This document shows positions 32,536 to 40,775 of a stretch of DNA of 54,568 nt, in pieces. The notes beneath the pieces are model-generated. The model was not told the origin of the DNA and ran no database searches. It worked only from the letters and a program-made list of their open reading frames with translations. Source of the DNA: Dongia deserti (GTDB taxonomy: Bacteria; Pseudomonadota; Alphaproteobacteria; Dongiales; Dongiaceae); assembly GCF_003574735.1 (NCBI RefSeq), contig NZ_QORW01000029.1, positions 1 through 54,568 on the forward strand, given 5' to 3'. The position numbers and the translations under genes were made by a program. Each line of letters begins with the position of its first letter. Within the stretch, counting starts at the first letter, position 1.

Positions 32536-33458
32536 ATGAGCGATCCGACGTTCACCATCCTGCTCCCGATCTGTCGCCCGCCGGCGATGCTGCCTTATGC
32601 GATCGAATCAGTGCTCGCGCAGGAGCGTCGAGACTTCGAGCTGTTCGTGATTTGTGATGGGGCACCCGCCGAGACGGTGTCGTGCGCTCGGAGTTTCGCA
32701 GCGAGAGACCATCGGATCAGGCCATTTGTCCATCCCAAGGGCGAACGGCACGGGGAAGCCTACCGCCACGACGCGCTCCAGGATGCGCGCGGCGCTTACA
32801 TTTGCCAGATCGGCGACGACGATCTCTGGTTTCCCAATCACCTCACCGAAATGACGGCACTGCTCCAGGGTGTCGATTTCGGAAATCTGTCGCACGTGGA
32901 CATCCGTGCCGATGGTCGCATCATGCTGCTGCCCGGCGACTTGGGTGAGGCTGCCGTGCGAGAGCGGATGCTCTGCACCGGTTTCAATTTCTTCGGCCGA
33001 CCGTGGCAGGATACCGCCTGAGTGCCTACCGATACTTGTCGGAGGGCTGGAGCCCGGCGCCCCCCGGCCTGCCAACGGACCTGCATATGTGGCGCAAGTT
33101 CCTGGCTCGGAAGCATCTGCGGTTCGGCACCAGGGTGGCCGTGACAGCGGTCAAGTTTGGAGCCAATCGTCGCCGTGACTGGCCCATGGAGCGGCGCGCG
33201 GCCGAGGTGAAGGAATGGGCCGCTCGCGTGGCGGATCCTTGCGGCCGCGACGACATCGTCCAGATGGCGCTCGGCGGATTGAGCCGCAGCTCCTATAGCG
33301 CGAGTGTCGGCAAGGATGTGTCGGCGTTGCGTATGCAGCTCAAGGCGAAAGCGAAGGAAATCTCGAAACTGCAACAGAGGGTCAAGTGCATGAAGCAGAC
33401 GTGGTCGTGGCGCCTCACGCGGCCCTTTCGGAAGGCCGCACGCCTGCTCGATCGATGA
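32536..33458 (+). pseudogene. Family 2 glycosyltransferase split by a -1 frameshift
   Basis: The first frame (32536-33021) has GT2 features: FTILLPICRPPAMLPYAIESVLAQ, the Asp motif in ICDGAP and the metal-binding DDD in QIGDDDLWFPNH. It ends at a TGA soon after GFNFFG. The second frame, from about 33003, continues as AGYRLSAYRYLSEGWSPAPPGLPTDLHMW and a basic coiled carboxy terminus. Adding one C to the CC at 32997-32998 joins them as FFGPTVAGYRLSAYR with no other change, giving about 307 residues. So a single-base deletion (real, or a sequencing error in a C run) broke an otherwise intact transferase. As written, the product is truncated and loses the carboxy domain. Confidence 0.85.
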
Positions 33459-33474
33459 GCAGGATGGCGAGGCG

Positions 33475-35349
33475 TCAGATCTCGATCTGCGTGCCCAGCT
33501 CCACCACGCGGTTGGGTGGAATGTTGAAGAAATCCATCGCGCTGGTGGCGCTGCGCGACATCCAGGCGAAGAGATGTTCGCGCCACATCGCCATGCCGGG
33601 CTTGGTCGAGGGGATCACGGTCTCGCGACTCAGGAAGTAGGAGCTTTGCATCGGGTCGCAATGCAGACCCTTGCCCTCCGCCTTGCGCAAGGCGTCGGGA
33701 ATGTTCGGCCCTTCCATGAAGCCGTAGCGCAGCCGCAGGCGGTAGAAGTTCTTCGGCAGGACCGTCAGCTCGAAGCGCTGGTCCTCCGGCACATAGGGGA
33801 TCTCCTCGAACCGGACGGTCAGGACCACCACCTGCTCGTGCAGCACCTTGTTGTGCTTGAGGTTGTGCAGCAGCGATCCGGGCGTGCCGGTGGCCGTGCC
33901 GGTCATGAAGATGGCCGTGCCGGGCACGCGCGGCACGCGATCGGAGACCGCCTTGAGAAACGTGTCGAGCTCCAGTGCGTCCTTGCTCACCCGCTCCCAC
34001 AGCAGGGCGCGGCCGCGCTTCCAGGTGGTGAGGACGAGGAATATGACCAATCCGACCGCCAGCGGGAACCAGCCGCCATGGGTGAGTTTGGTCAGGTTCG
34101 CGGTGAAGAAGCTGAGATCGACGAACAGGAACAGCCCGATCACAAGCACTAGCACGATCGGCTTCCATCTCCACAGCAGCGCCGCCACGATCGCCAGCAG
34201 CAACGCATCGATGATCATGGTGCCGGTGACCGCAATGCCGTACGCCGCAGCAAGATGCGTGGAGGATTGGAAGCCGAGCACCAACAGCGCGACGAAGAAG
34301 GCCAGCATCCAATTGACGAAGGGCAGGTAAATCTGCCCCATCTCCGCCGCCGAGGTATGGATGATCTGCATGCGCGGCAGGTAGCCGAGCTGGATCGCCT
34401 GCCGCGTTACCGAGAAGGCGCCGGTGATCACCGCCTGCGAAGCGATGATGGTGGCTGCCGTCGCCAGTCCCACCATTGGCAGCGCCGCCCAGTCCGGCAC
34501 CATGCGGAACAGCGGATTGTCCAGGGTTCGTGCATCGCCGAGGATCAACGCACCCTGGCCGAAATAGTTGATGACGAGGGCCGGCAGCACCACACCGAAC
34601 CAGGCGAGGCGGATCGGAAAGCGGCCGAAATGCCCCATGTCGGTGTAGAGCGCCTCGGAACCCGTTACCACCAGGACCACGGAGCCGAGCGCCAGGAACG
34701 CAATCCAGCCATCGAGCATGAAGAAATTGACGGCATAGTAGGGATTGAGCGCCCACAGGACGACGGGATGCTCGACGATCTGGATCAGGCCGATTACGGC
34801 CAGCACCGCGAACCAGACCATGGTGATCGGCCCGAACAGCGCGCCGACGCGGGCAGTGCCGTGCTTCTGCAGTGCGAATAGCGCAATCAAGATCGCCAGG
34901 GTCAGCGGCACCACATAGGGCTCCAGCGCCGGCGCGGCGACCTGCAGGCCCTCCACGGCACTCAGCACCGAGATGGCGGGCGTGATCATGCTGTCGCCGT
35001 AGAACAAGGCGGCCGCAAATATGCCGAGGATGATGACGATCGGCGTCAGGTTGGAGCCGTGCGTCAGGCGGCTCGCCAGCGCGAGCAGCGCGAGGCTGCC
35101 GCCCTCGCCCTTATTGTCGGCGCGCATCATGAGCGCGACGTACTTGGTTGTCACCACCAGCATGATCGCCCAGAAGATGAGCGACAGAACGCCGAGGACA
35201 TGCGGCTCGTCCGGCGCCAACGGGTGCGCGCCGCCGAAGGATTCCTTGATGGCATAGAGCGGCGAGGTGCCGATGTCTCCGAAGACGACACCGACGGCGG
35301 CGAGCGCGAGGGCAGCGGCGCTCTTCTGTTTGGGCGTGGTTGTCTCCAC
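33475..35349 (-). CDS. kup: Potassium uptake protein Kup
   Basis: A 624-residue membrane transporter of normal Kup length. The amino end AAVGVVFGDIGTSPLYAIKESF is the Kup signature, followed by about 12 transmembrane helices and a soluble carboxy domain (VVLTVRFEEIPYVPEDQRFELTVLPKNFYRLRLRYGFME). It is a K+/H+ symporter in the inner membrane, active at low pH or low K+. The start is probably GTG at 35349 (VETTTPKQKS), with AGGA just upstream; a longer TTG start at 35421 lacks a ribosome site. It is divergent from the FAD oxidoreductase and ends 16 bases from the frameshifted transferase. Confidence 0.92.
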   Translation of the reverse strand: METTTPKQKSAAALALAAVGVVFGDIGTSPLYAIKESFGGAHPLAPDEPHVLGVLSLIFWAIMLVVTTKYVALMMRADNKGEGGSLALLALASRLTHGSNLTPIVIILGIFAAALFYGDSMITPAISVLSAVEGLQVAAPALEPYVVPLTLAILIALFALQKHGTARVGALFGPITMVWFAVLAVIGLIQIVEHPVVLWALNPYYAVNFFMLDGWIAFLALGSVVLVVTGSEALYTDMGHFGRFPIRLAWFGVVLPALVINYFGQGALILGDARTLDNPLFRMVPDWAALPMVGLATAATIIASQAVITGAFSVTRQAIQLGYLPRMQIIHTSAAEMGQIYLPFVNWMLAFFVALLVLGFQSSTHLAAAYGIAVTGTMIIDALLLAIVAALLWRWKPIVLVLVIGLFLFVDLSFFTANLTKLTHGGWFPLAVGLVIFLVLTTWKRGRALLWERVSKDALELDTFLKAVSDRVPRVPGTAIFMTGTATGTPGSLLHNLKHNKVLHEQVVVLTVRFEEIPYVPEDQRFELTVLPKNFYRLRLRYGFMEGPNIPDALRKAEGKGLHCDPMQSSYFLSRETVIPSTKPGMAMWREHLFAWMSRSATSAMDFFNIPPNRVVELGTQIEI

Positions 35350-35654
35350 GGATCCTGGCCTGAACTTTTCTTTCGCTGCCCTGGTGTCGCGCCGGCCAAA
35401 CTTGCTGGCGGTGCGATGCAAAATGAGGGACGCTATTTAGGTCGGTATTGCTCCCGTGACAAGCGCGGCCAATGGCCCAGCCTCCGCTGCTTCGAAGCAA
35501 GATATTGGTTCAATTGCATATTTCTCATGCAAGCCAGTCCATAAAGGCGTCGAAACAGCGCTGAAACAGGCCGCGGAAAGCGTTCCGGCGCGCGGCAAAT
35601 CCGGGTAAAAGAGCGCCCGAGATTGCTCAAGATTCCACCCTTCGGAGGATCCAG
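35350..35654. other. Divergent promoter region between kup and the FAD oxidoreductase
   Basis: This 305-base spacer must contain both promoters. The rightward gene has a clear GGAGGA ribosome site at its end. I see no gene, terminator or strong dyad in it; the only alternative coding use is the longer TTG start for kup at 35421. Confidence 0.5.
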
Positions 35655-37118
35655 ATGGTCCGGCAGGCACCCAACCCGACGCCACAGAATCAGTTCTACC
35701 CCTTTGGCGAGCGGCCCATGCCGCAGGTCAAGCACGGCAAGCCCGTCAATCCGGCGGTCGTGCCGTTGCACGATGTCAGCAAGCTGCCGGACGGCGCCAA
35801 GTTCGTCGTGGTCGGCGCCGGCATGCACGGCATGTCGACCGCCTATCACCTCGCCAAGTACCTGACCGAGAGCGGCAAGGGCAAAGGCTCGGACGTGGTG
35901 CTGATCGACAAGGCCGGGCCCGGCGCGGGTGCCACCGGCCTCGCCTGCGGCTGCGTGCGCAACCTCTATATGACCAAGCCGCTGCACGCGATCCTGCGCG
36001 AGAGCGTGAAGGTGTGGAAGTCCGATCCCGTCAATTTCGGCTTCCAGCAGGTGGGCTATGTCTCGGTCGGCGAAGCGAACCAGGAGAGCGACTACATCGC
36101 GCTCCACAAGTCGCAGAACGACCAGGGCTACCCTTCCGATCTGTATGTCGGCAAGGACGCGCACAAGTTCCTGAAGAGCATCTGGCCGGACTTCAACACC
36201 GAGAAGGCCGATCTCGTGCTGCACGAGAAGCCCTCGGGCTATGCCGGCACGCACATGGCGGTCTGGGGGCTGGACCAGAAGTGCATGCAGTATGGCGTGC
36301 GGCGCTGCTATGGCCCGGAAGTCATCGGCTACGAGATGCAGAACGGCCGCGTCACGGCGGTGAAGACCGATCAGGGCGACGTGAAGTGCGACGTGGTGGT
36401 GATCGGCGCCGGCGCCTGGACCCCGATGCACTGGGGCTGGCTCGGCAAGGGCGACAAGCTCGACCTCAAATACAAGGATGGGCGCATCGCCAAGGATCAC
36501 GACATGTGGACCTATTGGCGCCTGCTGGAAGGCGAGGTTTATCTGCCGGAAGGCGTCGACTTCCGCACCGCCGACGATCGCGACAGCCCGGTGCTGCATG
36601 TCGAACTGATGAACACGCCGGTGGTCACCGAAGATGGCCGCGAGTTCCCGGACAAGCACTTCTATATGTATGCGCGCTATGCCGCAGAGCGCGTCGGCGC
36701 GCCGGGCATCCAGGGCGGCACCATCCCGATCAAGATCGGCGGCAAGGCCGACGTCGAGCCATACGGTCATCTCAATGACAAGTACCAGGCCGATGACTGG
36801 TTCGCGGACTATTACTGCGCCACGCTTGCCTACCTGTTCGGCCGGTTCAAAGGCTCGCGCAAATTGTTCAAGGAACGGCGCAACGGCGGCGTTGGCGCCT
36901 TCACGCCGGACAACGTGCCGGTGTTCGACTGGGTTGCACCCAACGCCTGGATGATCGCCGACTCGAACCACGGCTTCAAGATGATCGGCGTTGGCGAGCT
37001 CAGCGCCCGTCACCTGACCGGCGGCGCGCTGCCCGACGAACTCAAGCCCTTCAGCCTGAAGCGCTACAGCGACGGCTGGACCTATGGCGGCGGCAACTCG
37101 AACTGCCCGTGGGTGTAG
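35655..37118 (+). CDS. FAD-dependent oxidoreductase, DAO/sarcosine-oxidase type
   Basis: A 487-residue flavoenzyme. The FAD-binding motif FVVVGAGMHGMSTAYHL (GAGMHG, 54-59) is followed by DKAGPGAGATGLACGCVRNLY. The substrate domain holds AVWGLDQKC and the second FAD strand CDVVVIGAGAWTP. The carboxy end has NAWMIADSNHGFKMIGVGELSARHLTGG, typical of the D-amino-acid oxidase fold. It should oxidise an amine or amino acid (sarcosine, glycine-betaine-derived or D-amino acid). The GGAGGATCCAG ribosome site supports the start. It is monocistronic and divergent from kup. The ~45-residue extension before the FAD motif is longer than usual. Confidence 0.88.
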   Translation: MVRQAPNPTPQNQFYPFGERPMPQVKHGKPVNPAVVPLHDVSKLPDGAKFVVVGAGMHGMSTAYHLAKYLTESGKGKGSDVVLIDKAGPGAGATGLACGCVRNLYMTKPLHAILRESVKVWKSDPVNFGFQQVGYVSVGEANQESDYIALHKSQNDQGYPSDLYVGKDAHKFLKSIWPDFNTEKADLVLHEKPSGYAGTHMAVWGLDQKCMQYGVRRCYGPEVIGYEMQNGRVTAVKTDQGDVKCDVVVIGAGAWTPMHWGWLGKGDKLDLKYKDGRIAKDHDMWTYWRLLEGEVYLPEGVDFRTADDRDSPVLHVELMNTPVVTEDGREFPDKHFYMYARYAAERVGAPGIQGGTIPIKIGGKADVEPYGHLNDKYQADDWFADYYCATLAYLFGRFKGSRKLFKERRNGGVGAFTPDNVPVFDWVAPNAWMIADSNHGFKMIGVGELSARHLTGGALPDELKPFSLKRYSDGWTYGGGNSNCPWV

Positions 37119-37134
37119 GTCAGAGAGCGAAGCG

Positions 37135-37159
37135 CGTGGCCGGCATCGAGCCGGCCACG
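37135..37159. terminator. Symmetric hairpin between convergent genes
   Basis: CGTGGCCGGC (37135-37144) and GCCGGCCACG (37150-37159) pair perfectly over 10 bp around a 5-nt loop. It lies 16 bases after the oxidoreductase stop and 27 bases beyond the stop of the convergent DUF6130 gene, so it could serve both strands. A T run is lacking, so termination may be only partial. Confidence 0.65.
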
Positions 37160-37185
37160 ACGTCTCTCCATAGTTGCCTTTCGGC

Positions 37186-37632
37186 TCATTGATCGCTCGC
37201 GGTCCGTTCAGGGACCACGAGATCTACGGTCTTGCCGTCAATGACCGTGTGGGTCGGATCGGCGAGCTCGATCAGAACCTTGTGCGGCCCGGCGGGCAAC
37301 TTGTTGATGATGAGCGGCTCGCCGCTCGCATCCACCCAACGCCATGGCCCATCGTCCACCGTGACGTGGAGATGCCCAATCCGCGGTGAGACATCGCGGG
37401 CAGCCGGGCCGTAGACCGGCAAGATCCTGACATTCTCGGCGCGATAGCGGATGACGACCCGTCCCTCGGCCAACTGGTCGGCGAGCGGAGCGTCGACGTG
37501 AAGGCGGGGTGTGGGCTCTGATGCAAGGGGCGCGAGCGCAGCGGGCTCATAATCGTCTGCCAAGGCGCCGCACGTGGCAGCGAAGCTGCCCGCGCCGACG
37601 AGCATCGCCGCAGCGAGAAACCGGCGAACCAT
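37186..37632 (-). CDS. Exported DUF6130 protein
   Basis: A 148-residue protein with a Sec signal peptide (RRFLAAAMLVGAGSFAATCGALA) and the mature motif IGHLHVTVDDGPWRWVDASGEPLIINKLPAGPHKVLIELADPTHTVIDG, the DUF6130 signature. The fold is likely an immunoglobulin-like beta-sandwich with conserved HLHV; function is unknown. The ATG at 37632 has a GGAAAGGAGA ribosome site. It lies 58 bases beyond the ohr gene on the same strand, so it may be under OhrR control by read-through. The periplasmic location is inferred. Confidence 0.82.
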   Translation of the reverse strand: MVRRFLAAAMLVGAGSFAATCGALADDYEPAALAPLASEPTPRLHVDAPLADQLAEGRVVIRYRAENVRILPVYGPAARDVSPRIGHLHVTVDDGPWRWVDASGEPLIINKLPAGPHKVLIELADPTHTVIDGKTVDLVVPERTASDQ

Positions 37633-37690
37633 GTGCAATCTCCTTTCCTGATAGAGAATGGAAGGCCTGCCCGACGGGCAGGCCTCTCGT

Positions 37691-38092
37691 TCAAAAGACG
37701 TTGGTGGTGACGTCAATATTCCCGTAGATCGCCTTGGAGTACGGGCAGATCCCGTGCGCGGCCTCGGCCAGCTCCTCAGCGACCGCGCGGTCCACGCCCG
37801 GCACGTTGACGCTGAGGCGCGCCTGCAGAAAGAACTCGTCGCCGGCGCGGTTCAGATCGATCTCGGCGTCCACGGCTGGAGAGGCCGGAAGCTTGATCTT
37901 CCTCTGGGCGGCGGCGAGCTCGATCGCGCCGATGTAGCAGGCTGACCAGGCGGCGGCGAAGAGCTGCTCGGCAGCCGGGTGCGGCTGCGGCAGCTTGAGG
38001 TCGACAAAACCGTCGCTGCTGCGCGCCGCACCGTCACGGCCGCCCGTGGTACGGGTCCGGCCGGTGAAGAGAACTTTAGGAGTGGTGGTCAT
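37691..38092 (-). CDS. ohr: Organic hydroperoxide resistance protein Ohr
   Basis: A 133-residue OsmC/Ohr-fold peroxidase. Reactive cysteines are Cys52 (WSACYIGA) and Cys116 (GICPYSKA), the pair that reduces organic hydroperoxides and is reduced by lipoylated partners. The ATG at 38092 has an AAGGAAG site. A perfect 17-nt palindrome lies 37-53 bases upstream, and the MarR regulator OhrR is encoded divergently. This is the standard peroxide defence pair. Confidence 0.95.
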   Translation of the reverse strand: MTTTPKVLFTGRTRTTGGRDGAARSSDGFVDLKLPQPHPAAEQLFAAAWSACYIGAIELAAAQRKIKLPASPAVDAEIDLNRAGDEFFLQARLSVNVPGVDRAVAEELAEAAHGICPYSKAIYGNIDVTTNVF

Positions 38093-38128
38093 GTCAGGCT
38101 TCCTTCTGAAAGTGGTCATTTTTACCGG

Positions 38129-38145
38129 ATACGATTAAATCGTAT
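38129..38145. promoter_or_regulatory. OhrR operator 1 (ohr side)
   Basis: ATACGATTAAATCGTAT is a perfect 17-nt palindrome with a central A, located upstream of ohr. A sister palindrome, TGCGATTTAATCGCA, lies 38 bases to the right. Both share the core CGATT-x-AATCG and both are followed by CGATCTAT, indicating duplicated OhrR sites. Confidence 0.88.
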
Positions 38146-38182
38146 GCGATCTATATTGTGAAACAACCCGGATTGTCAAGCT

Positions 38183-38197
38183 TGCGATTTAATCGCA
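38183..38197. promoter_or_regulatory. OhrR operator 2 (ohrR side)
   Basis: TGCGATTTAATCGCA is a perfect 15-nt palindrome with a central T, 54 bases upstream of the ohrR start. It would allow OhrR to repress its own gene while operator 1 controls ohr. It is followed by ACGATCTAT, nearly repeating the flank of operator 1. Confidence 0.85.
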
Positions 38198-38251
38198 CAC
38201 GATCTATCTATGGCCTTGAGAGGTCAACTTTTCGTGTGAGGACGCGGTGCC

Positions 38252-38713
38252 ATGAAGCCTAAAGACGCGAAAAAGCCGGCCGGTCCGAAGCTTGCCGACT
38301 TTCTGTGCTTTGCAATCTATTCCGCCAATCTGGCCTATGGCCGGGCGTACAGGCCGATTCTCGAGGAACTGGGCCTCACCTATCCGCAGTACATCACCAT
38401 CGTGGCGCTCTGGGAGGAAGACAACCAGACCGTCAGCAGCCTGGGTGAGAAGCTGTTTCTCGAATCCAACACGCTGACGCCGATGCTCAAGAAGCTGGAG
38501 AGCATGGGCTACATCCGCCGGCAGCGCAGTTCCGAAGATGAGCGGCAGGTCGTTGTCAGCCTGACCGAGTCGGGTCGCCGCTTGCGTGAGAAGGGCCTCG
38601 AGATGAATCTGGTGAAGGCGTCGGGACTGACCCCGGAAGAATTCAGGAAGATGCAGAAGGGCGTCGTCACGCTGCGCGACAATCTCATGAAGGTGGCGCG
38701 GGCTCAGGATTGA
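38252..38713 (+). CDS. ohrR: Organic hydroperoxide sensor OhrR (MarR family)
   Basis: A 153-residue MarR-type repressor. The sensor cysteine is Cys19 in LADFLCFAIYSANLAYGRAY. The winged helix shows YPQYITIVALWEEDNQTVSSLGEKLFLESNTLTPMLKKLE and the wing RRQRSSEDERQVVVSLT. Oxidation of the cysteine by organic peroxides releases the operators upstream and induces ohr. It is divergent from ohr. The call is strong because sensor Cys, operators and gene order all agree. Confidence 0.95.
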   Translation: MKPKDAKKPAGPKLADFLCFAIYSANLAYGRAYRPILEELGLTYPQYITIVALWEEDNQTVSSLGEKLFLESNTLTPMLKKLESMGYIRRQRSSEDERQVVVSLTESGRRLREKGLEMNLVKASGLTPEEFRKMQKGVVTLRDNLMKVARAQD

Positions 38714-38777
38714 TGGTCGAGACGAGAGCAGCAAGAAGCGGACAGCGGCCGACAACCAGCTTCGGCACACTCCGAGC

Positions 38778-39707
38778 ATGACCCCAGCCGCCCCTGTTTG
38801 CATGAGTCCGCTCGACTGGTCGCTACTGCTCGCTCTCTCAATGCTCTGGGGCGGATCGTTCTTCTTTGTCGGCGTCGCGGTCGAAGCGCTGCCGCCCTTC
38901 GCCATCGTGCTGCTGCGGGTCGCGATTGCAGCGCTCGCGTTGCATGCCGTGGTGCGGCTCACGCGAACGGCCATGCCATGGGACGGCCACACCTGGCTCG
39001 CTTTCTTCGGCATGGGACTGCTGAACAACGCGATCCCCTTCTCGCTCATCGTATGGGGGCAGACACAGATCGCGAGCGGGCTCGCTTCCATTCTCAATGC
39101 AACGACACCACTGTTCACGGTCCTGGTTGCGCATGTTCTGACGGCGGATGAACGGCTGTCGCGAGGCCGCTTCGCTGGAATCCTGCTGGGTCTTGCCGGC
39201 GTCGTCGTGCTGATCGGTCCCGAGGCCTTGCATGGCCTGGGAAAGGATGTGCTGGCGCAGCTTGCGATCCTTGGCGCAGCGCTTTCCTATGGCTTTGCCG
39301 CGATCTTCGGCCGGCGCTTCAAGCGCATGGGTGTGCCGCCGCTGGCCACGGCGGCAGGCCAAGTCACGGCATCGAGTCTGATGCTTCTGCCGGTCACAAT
39401 GCTGGTCGATCACCCATGGCACCTGGAGGTTCCAGGCCTGCCGGTCTGGGGAGCGGTTCTGGGACTCGCCTTGCTATCCACCGCGCTCGCCTACGTCGTG
39501 TTCTTCCGCATTCTCGCGTCGGCCGGCGCGGTCAACCTCTCGCTGGTGACGTTCCTGATCCCGGTCAGCGCGATCGTGCTGGGCAGTGCCTTCCTTCACG
39601 AAACCTTGGCGCCGGTCGACTTCATCGGCATGGCGCTGATCGGGCTGGGGCTCGCGGCGATCGATGGGCGCCTGCTACCGCGCCTCGGGATCCGCCCCGC
39701 CGAGTGA
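38778..39707 (+). CDS. EamA/DMT-superfamily exporter
   Basis: A 309-residue membrane protein with about ten hydrophobic helices in two EamA repeats (LLLALSMLWGGSFFFVGVAVEALPPF at the start; AILGAALSYGFAAIFGRRF begins the second half). This family exports metabolites such as amino acids or other small solutes. The reading end overlaps the convergent substrate-binding protein gene by 33 bases (39675-39707). No operon partner. Substrate unknown. Confidence 0.88.
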   Translation: MTPAAPVCMSPLDWSLLLALSMLWGGSFFFVGVAVEALPPFAIVLLRVAIAALALHAVVRLTRTAMPWDGHTWLAFFGMGLLNNAIPFSLIVWGQTQIASGLASILNATTPLFTVLVAHVLTADERLSRGRFAGILLGLAGVVVLIGPEALHGLGKDVLAQLAILGAALSYGFAAIFGRRFKRMGVPPLATAAGQVTASSLMLLPVTMLVDHPWHLEVPGLPVWGAVLGLALLSTALAYVVFFRILASAGAVNLSLVTFLIPVSAIVLGSAFLHETLAPVDFIGMALIGLGLAAIDGRLLPRLGIRPAE

Positions 39708-40775
39708 GGAGCGCCACAGCGCGAGGAAATTGTCGCGCGTCTGCCGGTCAAGGCCGATCAGCAGAGCGGGCGAGAGCGCGATCGGCCGCAGAGTCGGGAC
39801 TGCGCCGGACAGGGCCGCCAGCCCGCCGCCTGCATCGTCGAACGAGACGAGCAGGCCGCTTTCAGAGAGGGAGCGCCGGCCTGCACCCGACAAAGCGAAG
39901 TCGATGAATTGCCGCGCCAGCTCGGCGTTCTTGGCGCGCTTCGGGATGAGGGCCGCTCGCGAGAGGATCAGCGTGTAGTCGGACGGCGCAACGATGCCGA
40001 TGCGATGGTCCTCGGCCGCTCTGACGAGTGCGTAGGAGCCGAGCATGTTGTAGGCGATCAGGAAGCGCCCCGACGCCACGTCATCGATGATCTCCGCCGA
40101 ACAGCAGGTTGCCACCACCTTGTTGCGGCCGAAGGCCTCGATCAAGCGGCCGAAAGTCGTCGCCTGCTGCGCATCGACAAAGGCGAACAGATAGCCGACA
40201 CCCGAGGCCTCGATATCGTAAGTGCCGATGCGCCCGTTGAATGGATTGTCAGCCGGTCGCAACAGATCGATGAGGTCAAAGCGCGAGCGCGGCACCTGCG
40301 CGGGCGCCACGAGATCGCGGTTGTAGACGATGACGGCCGGCTCGTAGGTCAAGCCGACCACCTCGTCGCGCCACTTCGCCCAGGCCGGCAGGGCACTTAC
40401 CGCCGCGGAATGGTTCGGCTGCGCGCAGCCATCATTCGCAAGCTTGACCTGCTGATCAATCGAGGAGCTGACCACCAAGTCGGCGGCCGGCTCCGCCCCG
40501 CTGCATCCCCGCTCGGCCAGGTCATAGAGCTCATTGGTCGTGATCTCGCGATAACGGATGGCGACGTCCGGAACGCGTTTGGCAAAGGCTTCCAGGATCG
40601 GCGCAAACACCTCCGTATCGGTGGAGCCATCGATAGCGAGTACCGCGCGTGCCGTCTGCAGCGGGGCACCGAATAGGGCGATCTCATTCTGGGTGTCGAT
40701 GCCCTGCGCATCTGCCCTGCCCGCAGCAAGGCCGAGCAAAGCCACAAGAACGAGGAGCCCGGTCATGCGGATCAT
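39675..40775 (-). CDS. Extracellular substrate-binding protein linked to the TctDE kinase
   Basis: A 366-residue exported binding protein with a signal peptide (MTGLLVLVALLGLAAGRADA) and features of the iron/thiamine-type (AfuA-like) group: VLAIDGSTDTEVFAPILEAF, DLVVSSSIDQQVKLANDG, LTYEPAVIVYNRDLV. The start at 40775 overlaps the kinase stop by four bases (ATGA), so it is the third gene of a response regulator-kinase-binding protein operon. No ATPase or permease follows, so it may be a ligand-sensing accessory for the kinase rather than a transport subunit. Its carboxy end overlaps the convergent exporter gene. Confidence 0.82.
   Translation of the reverse strand: MIRMTGLLVLVALLGLAAGRADAQGIDTQNEIALFGAPLQTARAVLAIDGSTDTEVFAPILEAFAKRVPDVAIRYREITTNELYDLAERGCSGAEPAADLVVSSSIDQQVKLANDGCAQPNHSAAVSALPAWAKWRDEVVGLTYEPAVIVYNRDLVAPAQVPRSRFDLIDLLRPADNPFNGRIGTYDIEASGVGYLFAFVDAQQATTFGRLIEAFGRNKVVATCCSAEIIDDVASGRFLIAYNMLGSYALVRAAEDHRIGIVAPSDYTLILSRAALIPKRAKNAELARQFIDFALSGAGRRSLSESGLLVSFDDAGGGLAALSGAVPTLRPIALSPALLIGLDRQTRDNFLALWRSSLGGADPEAR

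Noticed and set aside
35350-35421. TTG start of kup at 35421
   Set aside because: No ribosome site; GTG 35349 with AGGA upstream gives standard Kup length.
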